Source: Enchytraeus crypticus (taxonomy: Eukaryota > Annelida > Clitellata > Enchytraeida > Enchytraeidae). From it: DNA of 64,000 bases. The stretch spans positions 160,001 to 224,000 of the forward strand of contig CAJHZI010000191.1 in NCBI GenBank assembly GCA_905160935.1, written 5' to 3'. Within the stretch, counting starts at the first letter, position 1, and each line of letters begins with the position of its first letter. Under the pieces are notes generated by a model, which saw nothing but the letters and a program-made list of their open reading frames with translations, ran no database searches and was not told the DNA's origin. Position numbers and translations under genes: made by a program. Below are positions 23,072-33,399 of the stretch, in pieces.

Positions 23072-23226
23072 CCGACTTCGCCACTGGCTCCAGCTAGTGG
23101 CGAAGTCGGTAAGACACTCGACCGCTGATCAGTATGTGCGGGGTTCAAATCTTGGGCTCGCCCGTCAATGACATCGCTTTCGAGTGAGGAAACTGGCGTT
23201 AATCTTAGCTTTACCAGCTTTTTATC
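23072..23226 (+). mobile_element. SINE-1, best forward copy, with inverted A-box head
   Basis: Inverted head CCGACTTCGCCACT (23072-23085) pairs with AGTGGCGAAGTCGG (23096-23109). The A box TGGCGAAGTCGG lies in the right arm. B box GGGGTTCAAATCTTGGGCTC starts near 23139, then CGTCAATGACATCGCTTTCG, AGTGAGGAAACTGGCGTTAA and CTTAGCTTTACCAGCTTTTT. The T-rich end could serve as a Pol III terminator. A 65-residue frame starting in the tail also appears in the copy at 43588 and is not a gene. Confidence 0.92.
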
Positions 23227-23227
23227 T

Positions 23228-23400
23228 TACCTTGAATCTCAGGTTCATTTTTGTCGACTTAAAAAGTTACAGCAATTTCTGGAGCCTAGGCGCTCACCAA
23301 CTGAATGCTCTTTCCGACCCTGATTTGGATCTTTGTGCCTTTTACAAAATTGCAGTTCACTGTTGGTCTATTCTTCAGTAACCCAGGCTCAGCACGGAGT
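23228..23400 (+). mobile_element. Family C fragment joined to family D terminal block
   Basis: Immediately after SINE-1 come the family C landmarks (CCTTGAATCTCAGGTTC, GCAATTTCTGGAGCCTAGGC, GCTCACCAACTGAATGC). At 23350-23398 the family D ending follows (GTTGGTCTATTCTTCAGTAA, CCCAGGCTCAGCACGGAG). This suggests nested or serial insertions. Confidence 0.65.
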
Positions 23401-23770
23401 AATTAATATTAATATTAAGGTTAATATTAATATTAACATTATTAATATTAAGGTTACTATTAAAATTAATATCAATTTTCAAAAAAATATAAACGTTAAA
23501 CGTTAAATATTTGTCTTATTTTGAAAGAATATCAGATTATTGTACTGAATTTCATCAACGACGACGACGATGACGACTTCAATGACGTCGCCGACGATGA
23601 AGATGACAATAACAACGATGATGATGATGCTGATGATGATGATTATTATTTTTTAACCCCCTAAGAAGGGATTCCTTTTTCAAATTTTTATTATGATTAT
23701 TATGATTATGATGATGATGATGATGATGACCATTATTATTATTATTATTGTTATTATTATTATTATTAAC
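23401..23770. repeat. AATATT-rich and (GAC/GAT/ATT)n trinucleotide tracts
   Basis: ATTAATATTAATATTAAGG repeats at 23403-23475, then GACGAC/GATGAT runs near 23560-23645 and ATT/GAT runs near 23690-23768, separated by a short unique piece with CCCCCTAAGAAGGG. Confidence 0.9.
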
Positions 23771-25457
23771 ATTTCCAATATTGTGTTCAATCCATTAAGG
23801 AATTAGCAAACCGTAAATTGTAGCTGTCATAATGGGCGACTAAACAGAACCTAAGAAAGGGATTTAAATACCCCTTCAGAAGCTATACGGTGTACGTTCC
23901 ATATCTAACGATTACATTGAGTTTTTGTAGAGGCTTAGCCTACTGGAAGAGTTAACTGGTTTCGCAACAGAACTGAGGATTAAGTCCGACTTTAAGTAGT
24001 GAAATAAACTTTAATCTTGCCATTGAGAAAAAAATTGACACTTAGACAGAGATGATTGACCTGTTTGTTGGAGACGGTCATTTATAAGGAAGACTGGAAA
24101 CCGTTCGTTTAATCATATTCAGGAAACCTGTCACGCTATGATAGCTGGCACTTTTTATTGCAAACTACTTGGAAATTGTAGTAGTCATATAATTTATGAC
24201 TTGAGACAGATTTGCATGCTTTCTTTGGAATACTGCTCATTATGCAAAATTTAGCTTGTCACTATAGCGTATAAATTTTTATTACTGTACATTTCTTAAA
24301 TTTCAATTATATAAACAGTTAAATACTTTAAAAGTATACAATAAAGCATTGTCGTTCTAATACTGCTTAGTATACTGCTGATTAAACTAAATATTTTCTT
24401 ACTGTTTGAGGATATATCTCTAATGTCGTTGATACAAAAAATATAACTCTATTATACTGACTAACAGTTTACCGACTTGCTACAGGCAGACCTAAATAGA
24501 TCAAGTTAAGTATTTACGTTAAGTTACGTTGAGCATTTTAGAAAATTTTAGAAAAGAAATTAACAGACCCATCGTAAGCAATACCGTTCCATTACAGTAG
24601 CTGAAACTGCCTATGGTTTCGACTGTCGTTCAGCACTGTTTTATTCGTTCCTATTTGAGATATTATCGGGTTCAATATTCTCGCAAATAATCTTTGCTTT
24701 CCATAAACATGTACATGTACTGTAACATTAGACAAGTAATTTAGTCTGGCAACATTAAGGACATTATTCACATTACCGTTTTCTGTAGAATTAGAAATGT
24801 GAATGACTTATTCACAGCTGGATAGTTGATAATTTGGGGTGAAATTTAATTATTTTCAAGAGTTGATCTTTTTTCTTATCTGTATTTAAAGTTGCGCAAT
24901 ATTTAGTAGGAACCGGTGAGCACGCAATTGCTGAATTTTATCAACTTTTCCAGTTTTGTTATGATTCAATTTTTTAAAAAAGATTTAAATTTAAATTCTA
25001 TGAATTGGAACTCTTCAGAAAATTAATTAGTCCATCTTGAATAAAATACTATTAGAAATATTAAATAACCGACTTCTGTGCACATATTTTCTGAGATCTA
25101 TTTTTGTAAGCTCACCTCTGCTGAATGTCGTTACAAAATTTGAATGAAGTGGAAAAAAGAGATGACGAAGTATTCAATTTCCGGAGTTTGTCTAAACGTT
25201 TTGTAGGGTGGCATCTAGCTAATGATACACATGTATCTATTTTCAAGCTCGTTAACATCCATAATTTTTTGCAAATTTGATTTATTGCAGTTTTAGTAAA
25301 GTAATCCTTAGTATAAAATAGCTCTTCTGTGAATACCGATGTCATGTGACTTTAACCAAAGATTCTGTTATTAACAAAGGAAAAACATAATAGAATAATA
25401 TTCCACGCACAAAGCTATATTAGCTAGTCCCTTTAATAACCATGAAGCTGTTATCTA
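23771..25457. other. AT-rich unique sequence, no gene recognised
   Basis: No domain-bearing frame. The 77-residue minus frame at 25112-25345 is unrecognised. Confidence 0.5.
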
Positions 25458-25603
25458 TGTATCTCTCTTAGCCCACTGGCAGGTCCACGATATGCATGTA
25501 TAGCGTTACCACTCTTCTCTGTCTTCCGTTTTCCTCTTCATGTCCACAAAAGAGAGGATCCTTACATCATCTAGCATTCCTCTGATGATTATGATGATGA
25601 TGA

Positions 25604-25637
<34 letters not shown>

Positions 25638-25690
25638 TGTATATATATATATATATATATATATACTGTATATATATATATATATATATC
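25458..25690 (+). mobile_element. Family A repeat followed by (GAT)n and (AT)n
   Basis: CTCTCTTAGCCCACTGGCAG, GTTACCACTCTTCTC, TCTTCATGTCCACAAAAGAG, CATCATCTAGCATTCCTC match the long-form family A order. They are followed by GATGAT units (25579-25607) and (AT)n with CTGTA interruptions. Confidence 0.75.
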
Positions 25691-25740
25691 TTAGTGCACT
25701 GCCTACTGGCAGGTCCATAGTATAATATAACGCTTCCACT

Positions 25741-25773
<33 letters not shown>

Positions 25774-25870
25774 ATATATATATATATATGTATATATATA
25801 CCATTATTACTTATTATTATTGTGTGCGCCGACTGGCAGGTCCATGGTATAATATAACGCCTCCACTCAT

Positions 25871-25939
<69 letters not shown>

Positions 25940-25970
25940 CCATTATTACTTATTATTATTGTGTGCAATA
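25691..25970. repeat. Tandem duplication of family A core plus microsatellite
   Basis: Two consecutive ~125-135-bp blocks, 25704-25827 and 25832-25967. Each runs ACTGGCAGGTCCAT, AATATAACGC, TCCACTC, (AT)n with ATACATGTAT, GTATATATATACC, ATTATTACTTATTATTATTG and TGTGC. The unit therefore includes both the mobile-repeat core and its microsatellite. Confidence 0.9.
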
Positions 25971-27142
25971 AATGTTTTCGATACAATTCGGGTATATAAT
26001 TTCCAATTTGAATTATAATATCGACCACGTATAGCGACAATCTTTAAACTTGCTTATCGATATTGTAAAACTATTGAATAGCGTGATGAAATAGTAGAAA
26101 GTAGGGGAAAATGGAATCGTTAACCTCCTATCAGAATGTGGGCCCTATAAAAAAATTATGCTCGATTCACAAAAATGTAGCTCACGACTAACTGATGCAG
26201 ACGATTTTTCTAGCTGAGTACTGATGTTCTACTTTCCAAAAATAGCGCCCTAGCTTCTACATGTAGGTTATATGGTCGGCTGGACAGACATATCTACATA
26301 AAGAAACTTTTTCAGGGGAGGCATTTTTGTGACTACGTAATCAAGTAATCAAATGATCACGTTTTTTAATTGCTAATGACATCTTCTACTGTCAAAAATA
26401 GAAAACTTCTAGACATATTTAGTTTGTTTAAATGTATAAATTAATAAAATGAAGCTTATTTAATATGATAGTGCTGGATTTTGCACCAATATTTTGAGCA
26501 AACTTAGGATGTAAAAATATAATGGAAACCTTTTTTAATGTTAAATAATGTTACACTTATAAACATATTTGGGTTTTGGCTCCTGCAAAATAATGAATAA
26601 TTAACTCAATATGGATGTTGCATAGATTGTTGCGCAAATGAAAAAATGCTTTTAACGATGTAAAAATGTCAATATGTGCAATTGAGATACGGCAACCTTT
26701 CACCAAGCCGACGATATGCTCTCGGTAATAAAAAATTAAATCATAATACTGATTTTTCTGTGTTCGTCGTAAGAGGAATGCCATTGCAGGATTCACTTAG
26801 CTGCGGAATCACGGAAAGTTGAGACGTTGCTTTGTCATTACTGGTCTGATAAACATAGAAATGTTGTTATCGAAGCTTACATGCGTTTCCTTTCCGCGTG
26901 ATTGATGGCACTAATGCCATGAGTAAAATCAATTATCCCGCCAATTACAGAGTAACGATTTATTGCAATTTAAATGCTTATGAAATCATGTAACGGATGA
27001 AATTTAAATTAAATAATTTACTTTCATTTTTGAACTAATGTTACTTTCATAGTTTTCGTATTTAAAATAAGCAATTATATTAGCGTCATTTATATGAATT
27101 GAAATTATGTTAGTTGCAATTTGTAGAAAGCACAGTCGTTAG
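25971..27142. other. AT-rich unique sequence, no gene recognised
   Basis: A 79-residue minus frame at 26557-26796 shows no recognisable domain. Nothing else is identifiable. Confidence 0.5.
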
Positions 27143-27423
27143 ATAGGTTACCTTCTGATTAAATTACGCACTGAATAATTTCCAGAAAGGATATCGCTAA
27201 ATCTGCTCAAGGCACAAAGTATCGCGCTAAATACGCGATATTGAAAATAATTTTAAAGCGATAGCAAATTCCAAAACGTCAAACCAGAAATAGTAGGATA
27301 AACGATAAAGCTAGGTATTACTTTCTCAATCAGGCTGTTCTCTGGCAGCAATTTTCTTGATTTAGAGCCTTTAAAATTTTATGCATTGGTAACCACGCGT
27401 CGTATGAAAATAGTGTAAACGAC

Positions 27424-27456
<33 letters not shown>

Positions 27457-27845
27457 AAGGGTAAAAGAGGTAATTTGTTTCAAGTATTACAATGGTATTG
27501 TGACGAAAATTATTACAAATCTGTACGAAAAATAGAGCCACTCAGTAGAAACATTTATAAAAGATACACATAGCTTAATTCAGTATTTCAGAAGCTGTTT
27601 TATTTATTTATCGTTTCATTTCTACCATAAATATAGCCAATGAATATAGATTTATAGTTTATGTACATATACATGTATATCTATATATAAGGTTCAATGA
27701 CTTAATGTACAGTATACACTATACAGTATATACATATATATACATATATATATATATATATACTTGTATATATATACGTATATATGTGTGTGTGTGTGTG
27801 TGTGTATTATATTGAAAGTTTAATCTAAATAATTTTACTTCCAAA
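27143..27845 (+). repeat. Segmental duplication, left copy (empty site)
   Basis: Starts AGGTTACCTTCTGATTAAAT and shares GCACTGAATA, TTTCCAGAAAGGATATCG, TTCTTGATTTAGAGCC, TTTAAAATTTTATGCATTGG, AACCACGCGT, a (GA)n, GCTTAATTCAGTATTT and AAGTTTAATCTA in order with 28309-29104. The (GA)n lies at 27424-27450 and a (TA)n-(TG)n at about 27725-27806. At 27264-27271 it has GCAAATTC where the other copy carries an insertion. Confidence 0.9.
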
Positions 27846-28156
27846 GTATAATTGTTATACAAAGTCATCTCTAGGCCTACATATAGAAAATTATTGCTAC
27901 AAAAAGAACTACTTCTAATTTTAAAAACATGACAAGTATTATTAAGCATAAAGCGTCGACTGCGTTGACGAAGAGTATGAAAATACATGCTAAGAAGGAT
28001 TCGGTCTAGTTACAATTTTAACTACTTGGAATTTAAGAAAATAATCGTATGAAAGGATTTTCTAAGTTTCAAGGACATCACAGAAAAGGACTCATAGTGT
28101 CCCTAAGCATCTGGAGGTCGCTCATATTTTTAGGAATTGTCATTTTAGTCTAACTC

Positions 28157-28280
28157 TTGAAGGGTCCTTTTCTTCCTGTTTTACTTCCAGAAGGGTCCTT
28201 TTGTTCATGTCTTACTACCAGAAGAGTCCTTTTCTTCATGTTGTACTTCCAGTAGGGTCCTTTTCTTCATGTCTTAAAGT
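28157..28280. repeat. 31-bp tandem repeat, four units
   Basis: Unit GAAGGGTCCTTTTCTTCCTG plus TTTTACTTCCA, with G/A and C/G substitutions between units. It lies between the two duplicated segments. Confidence 0.9.
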
Positions 28281-28308
28281 TAAAACTTGAGCCTGAAAAT
28301 AATAAAAT

Positions 28309-28662
28309 CTAGGTTACCTTCTGATTAAATTACGCACTGAATATTTTCCAGAAAGGATATCGTTAAATCCGCTCCAGGTTCAAAGGATCGCGCTAAATAG
28401 CAAATATTTAGAATAATTTAGAAGCGATAGGAAATTCAATTCAGAGAAGAGTGGAGGCGTTATGTACCATGGACCTGCCAGTAGGCAGTGCACCAAGAGA
28501 GAGAGAGGAAATTCCAAAATGTCAAACCAAAAGTAATAGGACAAGGAATAAAGCCAGGTATTCATTTCTCAATAGGCTGTTCTCTGGTAGCAATTTTCTT
28601 GATTTAGAGCCTTTAAAATTTTATGCATTGGGTAACCACGCGTTGTATGAACACAGTGAAAA

Positions 28663-28701
<39 letters not shown>

Positions 28702-28933
28702 GAGGCAATTTATTTCAAATATTACAATGGTATTGTGAAGAAAATGATTACAAATCAGTCCGAAAAGTAGTGTCCACGTAGTATAAGCATTTTAAAAAAT
28801 GCACATAGCTTAATTCAGTATTTTAGATTCTGTTTTATTTATTTATATTTTCATTTCTACCATAAATGTAGCCATCGAATATAGATTTGTAGTTTGTGAA
28901 CATGTATATAAGGTTCAATCACTTAATGTACAG

Positions 28934-29013
<80 letters not shown>

Positions 29014-29104
29014 CTGTATATATATTATATATATAGTTATATATTTATATATTTGTGTGCATAATATTTAAAGTTTAATCTACAAAATCTTACATCCAAA
29101 ATTT
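28309..29104 (+). repeat. Segmental duplication, right copy (filled site)
   Basis: Homologous throughout to 27143-27845. Differences include a family A insertion (28430-28514), (GA)n at 28668-28697, and a (CA)n of about 55 bp flanked by (TA)n at about 28935-29010, where the left copy has (TG)n. Confidence 0.9.
28430..28514 (-). mobile_element. Short family A element with 8-bp target duplication
   Basis: GGAAATTC at 28430-28437 and again at 28507-28514 flanks 69 bp containing GAGTGGAGGCGTTATGTACC, ATGGACCTGCCAGTAGGCAG, TGCACCAAGAGAGAGAGA. The paralogous site in the left duplicate (27264-27271) has the sequence once and no insert. This is direct evidence that family A, or its short form, is or was mobile. 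Confidence 0.85.
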
Positions 29105-29834
29105 TTAAGTTTTAACGAGCCTCAAAGGTTGGAGAAGTTCAAAAATGTACGGCGATAAGATGCACTATTACATATGAAATACATGTGCTTCTTAAGAAAT
29201 CAGTAAATCATAATTTTAACCATAATGTCAGTAAAATAAACAAATATAAATATAACAAAAATAAACATGTGGCATGCTAATCAATGAGGTAGTCGAATCA
29301 TATACATCTAATTTAAAGAATCTAATTTAATAAATTTAGGCCTAATTCTTCTTTTGCCGTAGAATTCGCCACACAGAGACGTTAGCAATAGTAAACTTTA
29401 TGTCAACTTGCAATTCAGTCGTCAGGTTTCCGGAAGCCATAGATCTTCCTTGAACTTGTTTCTTGGACTTCCGGGTTCTTACAAAACTTGCTCATTCGTG
29501 CTAATCCAGGAACTGAGTTCAGAAGGTCAGATTGGTTTATTGCTTGAAGTGACAGTTTCGATATTCAAATACAGTTAAATACTTTCAAATACAGTTTAGT
29601 AGCTTGTCTGAATTTACCAGTATAACTCCACCCAAACATAAATATAGGTTTAGTACAGTGTAGCTAATCATTAGACAGATCTTGCGTAAACATTTCATTT
29701 TCATTTTTATCTTCATTTGAAGCACATCGGCCTTTGCTTTCCTATGAGCAGTTCCATAGGCAGTGGAAGACCTATCTCCTCCATCTCTCTTTTCCACCCA
29801 GTGTCCATGAGCAGCGACCTGCGCCTAAACCTCC
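29105..29834. other. Unique sequence, no gene recognised
   Basis: Nothing identifiable. The 119-residue plus frame that begins at 29717 runs into family E (next entry) and has no recognisable domain. Confidence 0.5.
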
Positions 29835-30000
29835 TTTTCTTTAATTCCCTTTACTTTGGACTGATTATCTGGATTTTGGAATTTGCACCGTTTTTGGACC
29901 TTCTTTTTGCTCGCCGGCTTGATTTTGTCTCAATAGTGCTCGATATTGTCATTGATGACTGTAGCACTTTAATTGTTGTTATTATTATTATACTGGCATA
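29835..30000 (+). repeat. Family E dispersed repeat
   Basis: TTTACTTTGGACTGATTATC, TGGATTTTGGAATTTGCACC, TTTTTGGACC and ATTGTTGTTATTATTATTAT correspond in order to 43640-43795 (CTTTGGACTGATTTACC, GATATTGGATTTAGACCATT, TGTAACTGTTATTGTC). Only two copies are seen, so it may be a 3' end of a longer element. Confidence 0.6.
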
Positions 30001-30539
30001 TGCAAAAAAATTCAATGAAAAATTAGAATCTATCTGTCTCAGAAATGAATTTGATTTCATTATTTTTAATTTTTAAGTAGCGGCTACAATATGTTTCATC
30101 AAAACGGCAAAAGTGCCTGAATTCAAAGCATTTGATAGAACTGGCTTTGCTTTGAATTGAATACAATAATAATAACAATCGCTCTAGCATTGGCCTGCAG
30201 TCGACACCTGACTATAATAATTCGCATAGCAGCTGTTGATTTACATGCAACATGTGATGAAATACTTTAAAAATTAATGAGCTAAAGTAGCAGATTATGC
30301 ACATTGTAAATTGATAAATTACAGTTAAATTTAATAACAAATACATATATGATTGGATACAACAAAACTAAATAAAAAAGCTCATATTAATGAATATATC
30401 TCAGAATGTGAAATTGTTGTTTGTTAAGTGTAAGATTAGTCATTTTTGTATTTAGAGCTTACATTCTTAATTTCTTAAGAACACGATCTATTATTGCATA
30501 TTTCTGCTATCAGAGACAACTGCACTTTATTGTGCATGC
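30001..30539. other. AT-rich unique sequence, no gene recognised
   Basis: Nothing identifiable. Confidence 0.5.
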
Positions 30540-30905
30540 AGTATGTAAATAAAGAGTATAGTGGTAATAAAGAATAAAATAAATAAATAAATGCATGTAG
30601 AATAAAGAATAAATAATATTCATTCTCTTCACGTGCACTAACTACACGTGTCTGCAATACCTCACCTCTTCTTGCGAGCAGCCATACCATAGCGCTGTCA
30701 ACGAGACATTCACTACTCCAGTGGAAGGTAACAGGACTCAAGTCCAGAACTGTCCGGGCGAGTCCTACGAGGCGAAGGATATAGCGATCCTTGGAGAGGA
30801 AGTGGAACAGGATGGGAGGGGTTGGGCTAAATCCGGGATGCTTGTAGGTTTCCGCTACCGTTCTTCTGCCTCCATTCCATACCCCCCACCCAGACAAGTC
30901 TCGCA
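30540..30905. other. Unidentified GC-richer segment with (AATA)n end
   Basis: 30640-30900 is GC-richer than its flanks and open in one minus frame (30475-30897, 140 residues, the longest in the window) and partly in a plus frame. The minus frame becomes low complexity (Leu/Tyr/Phe) where it enters the TTTATTC-rich tract at 30545-30620. No domain is recognised. An old repeat with an (AATA)n-type tail is as likely as an exon. Confidence 0.35.
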
Positions 30906-31435
30906 GTGTTTAGGGAAAATAGCTTATTATATTGTAAGTTCCTGTTATGTAATATTTTTATGCAAACATTTAACGTTCTTTCCAGGCCAGTTTCACAATT
31001 AGACTCCTGCCCTGCAACTACTTAAAACATTAATATTCGTAATTTCGTACGTATGTATTAGTTTATTATATTACCATCACTCGCTTAGACTGGATTAAAA
31101 CGTGCATCTTGCGTATTTCGTTGACCATTTTAGTTAACGTTTATGTAAAATGTTTACAGATATATTTAAGGCAAAACTGCCGAACACTTTGATACCGAGA
31201 TTGACACTAATTTTAATTTTATTTAAGATTTTAAATACAACAATTGATCAGTGTAAATTTTCAACTCACGTTCGCACATCTGAATCTTTAGCTCACAACA
31301 GAATCTCTAAACTTCTCGCGTCATTCGATTGTATTGTTTCGTAAATCCAATTGTCGCATTTTCAGTCCTGTGCTCAATTATTTTCTTATGCTATACATGT
31401 ACTTTAAAATCTGTACTCGTCACATCGTTATTACT
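30906..31435. other. AT-rich unique sequence
   Basis: No gene recognised. The small frames are unremarkable. Confidence 0.5.
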
Positions 31436-31900
31436 TTCATTTACGGTTACAATCTCCGTCACAAACTTGTTCTTTTCACATTGTCACTTACACCTACTAT
31501 CACATTGTCACTAACACTTACTATCACATTGTCATAGACATGCATTAGTCCCACTGTCACATTCACTGTCACACTGTCTAATGCTTAATGGAGTATATCA
31601 TGCAAAAGCATCTCTGTCCTTTACAACAGTTACGTACAATAATACAAGCCGTATACAATCTAATACACATATTAACATGCACTACAATGTAAAAACCTAT
31701 CATAAACTCATAGCTAAAATGCTATAATCTAAGTGTCACAGACAAGCACTTGTCACATTGTCACTATGACAGTCACACTATCACACATTTGCGCATACAT
31801 ATTGTCACATTCACTGTTGCACTCTTACAGACATACGCTTGTCACACTGTCACATTTGAGAATTTGACACTTTGTCAGATTGTGAAGGAAAGTTTGTTCT
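31436..31900. repeat. Cryptic TCACATTGTCAC repeat region
   Basis: CACATTGTCAC, CACTGTCACATTC and TATCACATTG recur irregularly across ~450 bp. It is a decayed minisatellite-like tract, and the threonine/leucine-rich frames at 31329-31537 derive from it. Confidence 0.75.
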
Positions 31901-32281
31901 CTCTCGTAGCATAGTTTCACTGGTCACGTTGTCGCACGTGTAAATTAGTTTAGCTGCCCGTGACAACATGACCGATTCACACCATTAGTGTCACTATGAC
32001 AACCTCGCTCACTATTCATAACTGTGTTTTTTAGTTTCGCTGGTAGTTATTCGTTATTTTTGGTACATCGTTTGATGTCGTCTCTTGCTCAACATCAGAG
32101 CGCATCGGTTAGTTTGGCATCAGAGCTTTAAGGCTACTATACATGCTACTGCTGATATCAGACCAGTGTCAGTGTGCTAGACATCAAAGCTTCGTGTGAC
32201 GGTTTAATTAAGGAACGAGTTCTTTGTGCTTATTTTAGGCACTAGTGATTGTACTTTAGAAAACAGTTCTTGGTTCATATA

Positions 32282-32440
32282 GAGCTGGTAGATCTAGTGT
32301 TAACGTCAGTTTCCTCACTAGAAAGCGATGTCAGTGACGGGTGAGCCCAGAATTTTAACCCCGCAAATACTGATCCGCGGGCGAATATCTTACCGACATC
32401 GCAACTAGCTCCAGCCTCTGGCTCTATCCACTGGCTCCGT
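32282..32440 (-). mobile_element. SINE-1, reverse diverged copy
   Basis: The minus strand shows TTGCGATGTCGGTAAGATAT (A box with G-to-T change), GGGGTTAAAATTCTGGGCTC (B box degraded), CGTCACTGACATCGCTTTCT and AACTGACGTTAACACTAG. Beyond the A box are TGGCTCC and CCAGCC remnants of the inverted head. Confidence 0.8.
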
Positions 32441-32655
32441 ATATTTGGGACCACAGCTTTAAAAAAAATTCTATAACTTTTAAAGGATTATGCCATTACG
32501 GCTCTATCTGAAAGGCCTATGTACTTAGCGGCACTTTGAGGTGCATTTCCAATGTATCATGCTTGTCATGTGCAATTTAGCATCCTTGTATACTGTATGA
32601 TAGCATTTTTCATGTCCATTAGATTAAATTTATATTCTATCTGCACTATTTTATC

Positions 32656-32715
32656 TGTCATTGACATCGCTTCCGAGTGAGGAAACTGACGTTAACATTA
32701 GCTTTACCAGCCTTA
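32656..32715 (+). mobile_element. SINE-1 3' fragment
   Basis: Only the tail module remains: TGTCATTGACATCGCTTCCG, AGTGAGGAAACTGACGTTAA, CATTAGCTTTACCAGC. It has no promoter boxes, i.e. it is 5' truncated. Confidence 0.75.
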
Positions 32716-33040
32716 TTAGTTGAAATATAAAAGTATTGAATGTCTAAGACAATGTATCGAGTGCTAATCAAACTTTCTTAATATCCTTTTAATTTTTGAT
32801 CGTCATTGGCTCATTTTTGTTGGTTTGGCCACGGAGTCTTCAAAATAAATCGTATTTGTGCTACAGTTGTTTCATCCTTGTTTCGCAATTTATCACCCTT
32901 GAAACGCTGTCAATGCTCCGAAGTATGTAATGCAATACATGGAGTTATCCAGCGCGTGTGTGTCGCTCAATAGTACACCCGTCTTGCATCTGGATTGCTG
33001 ACGAATATATCAGCCTAGAGTGCACGCGACGTAAAGTGCG
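32716..33040. other. Unique sequence, no gene recognised
   Basis: Nothing identifiable. Confidence 0.4.
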
Positions 33041-33044
33041 ACAA

Positions 33045-33185
33045 AGTACTATGATTCATACCAACGTCCGAAAGGGCATTCGGTTGATGAACGCGTAGGC
33101 TCCAGAAAGTGCTACAAAATTTTCAAAACGAATGGAAACGTGAAGGTTTATTCGCATTCTGTACCAAGCTAAACAGGAATTCAAG
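33045..33185 (-). mobile_element. Family C dispersed repeat, reverse copy
   Basis: Read on the plus strand it shows GTGCGACAAAGTACTATGAT, TCATACCAACGTCCGAAAGG, GCATTCGGTTGATGAACGCG, GGCTCCAGAAAGTGCTAC, AACGAATGGAAACG and GGAATTCAAGGGATGATGAT. This is the reverse complement of the copies at 3395 and 10052. It runs straight into a 200-bp (GAT)n, its presumed expanded 3' tail. Confidence 0.8.
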
Positions 33186-33395
33186 GGATGATGATGATGA
33201 TAATTATGATGATGATGATAATTATGATGAGGATAATGATGATGATGATGATGATGATTAGGATAATGATGATGACTATGATGATGATGACGATGACGAC
33301 GATGATGATGATGGTGGTAGTGAGGAGGATGATGATGATGAGAATAACGATGATTATAATGATGGCGATCATGATAATGATTATGATGTGTGTAG
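33186..33395. repeat. (GAT)n trinucleotide tract
   Basis: About 200 bp of GATGAT with AAT, GAC, GGT and GAG variants. The poly-Met and poly-Ile frames on the two strands are artefacts of it. Confidence 0.95.
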
Positions 33396-33399
33396 AATA

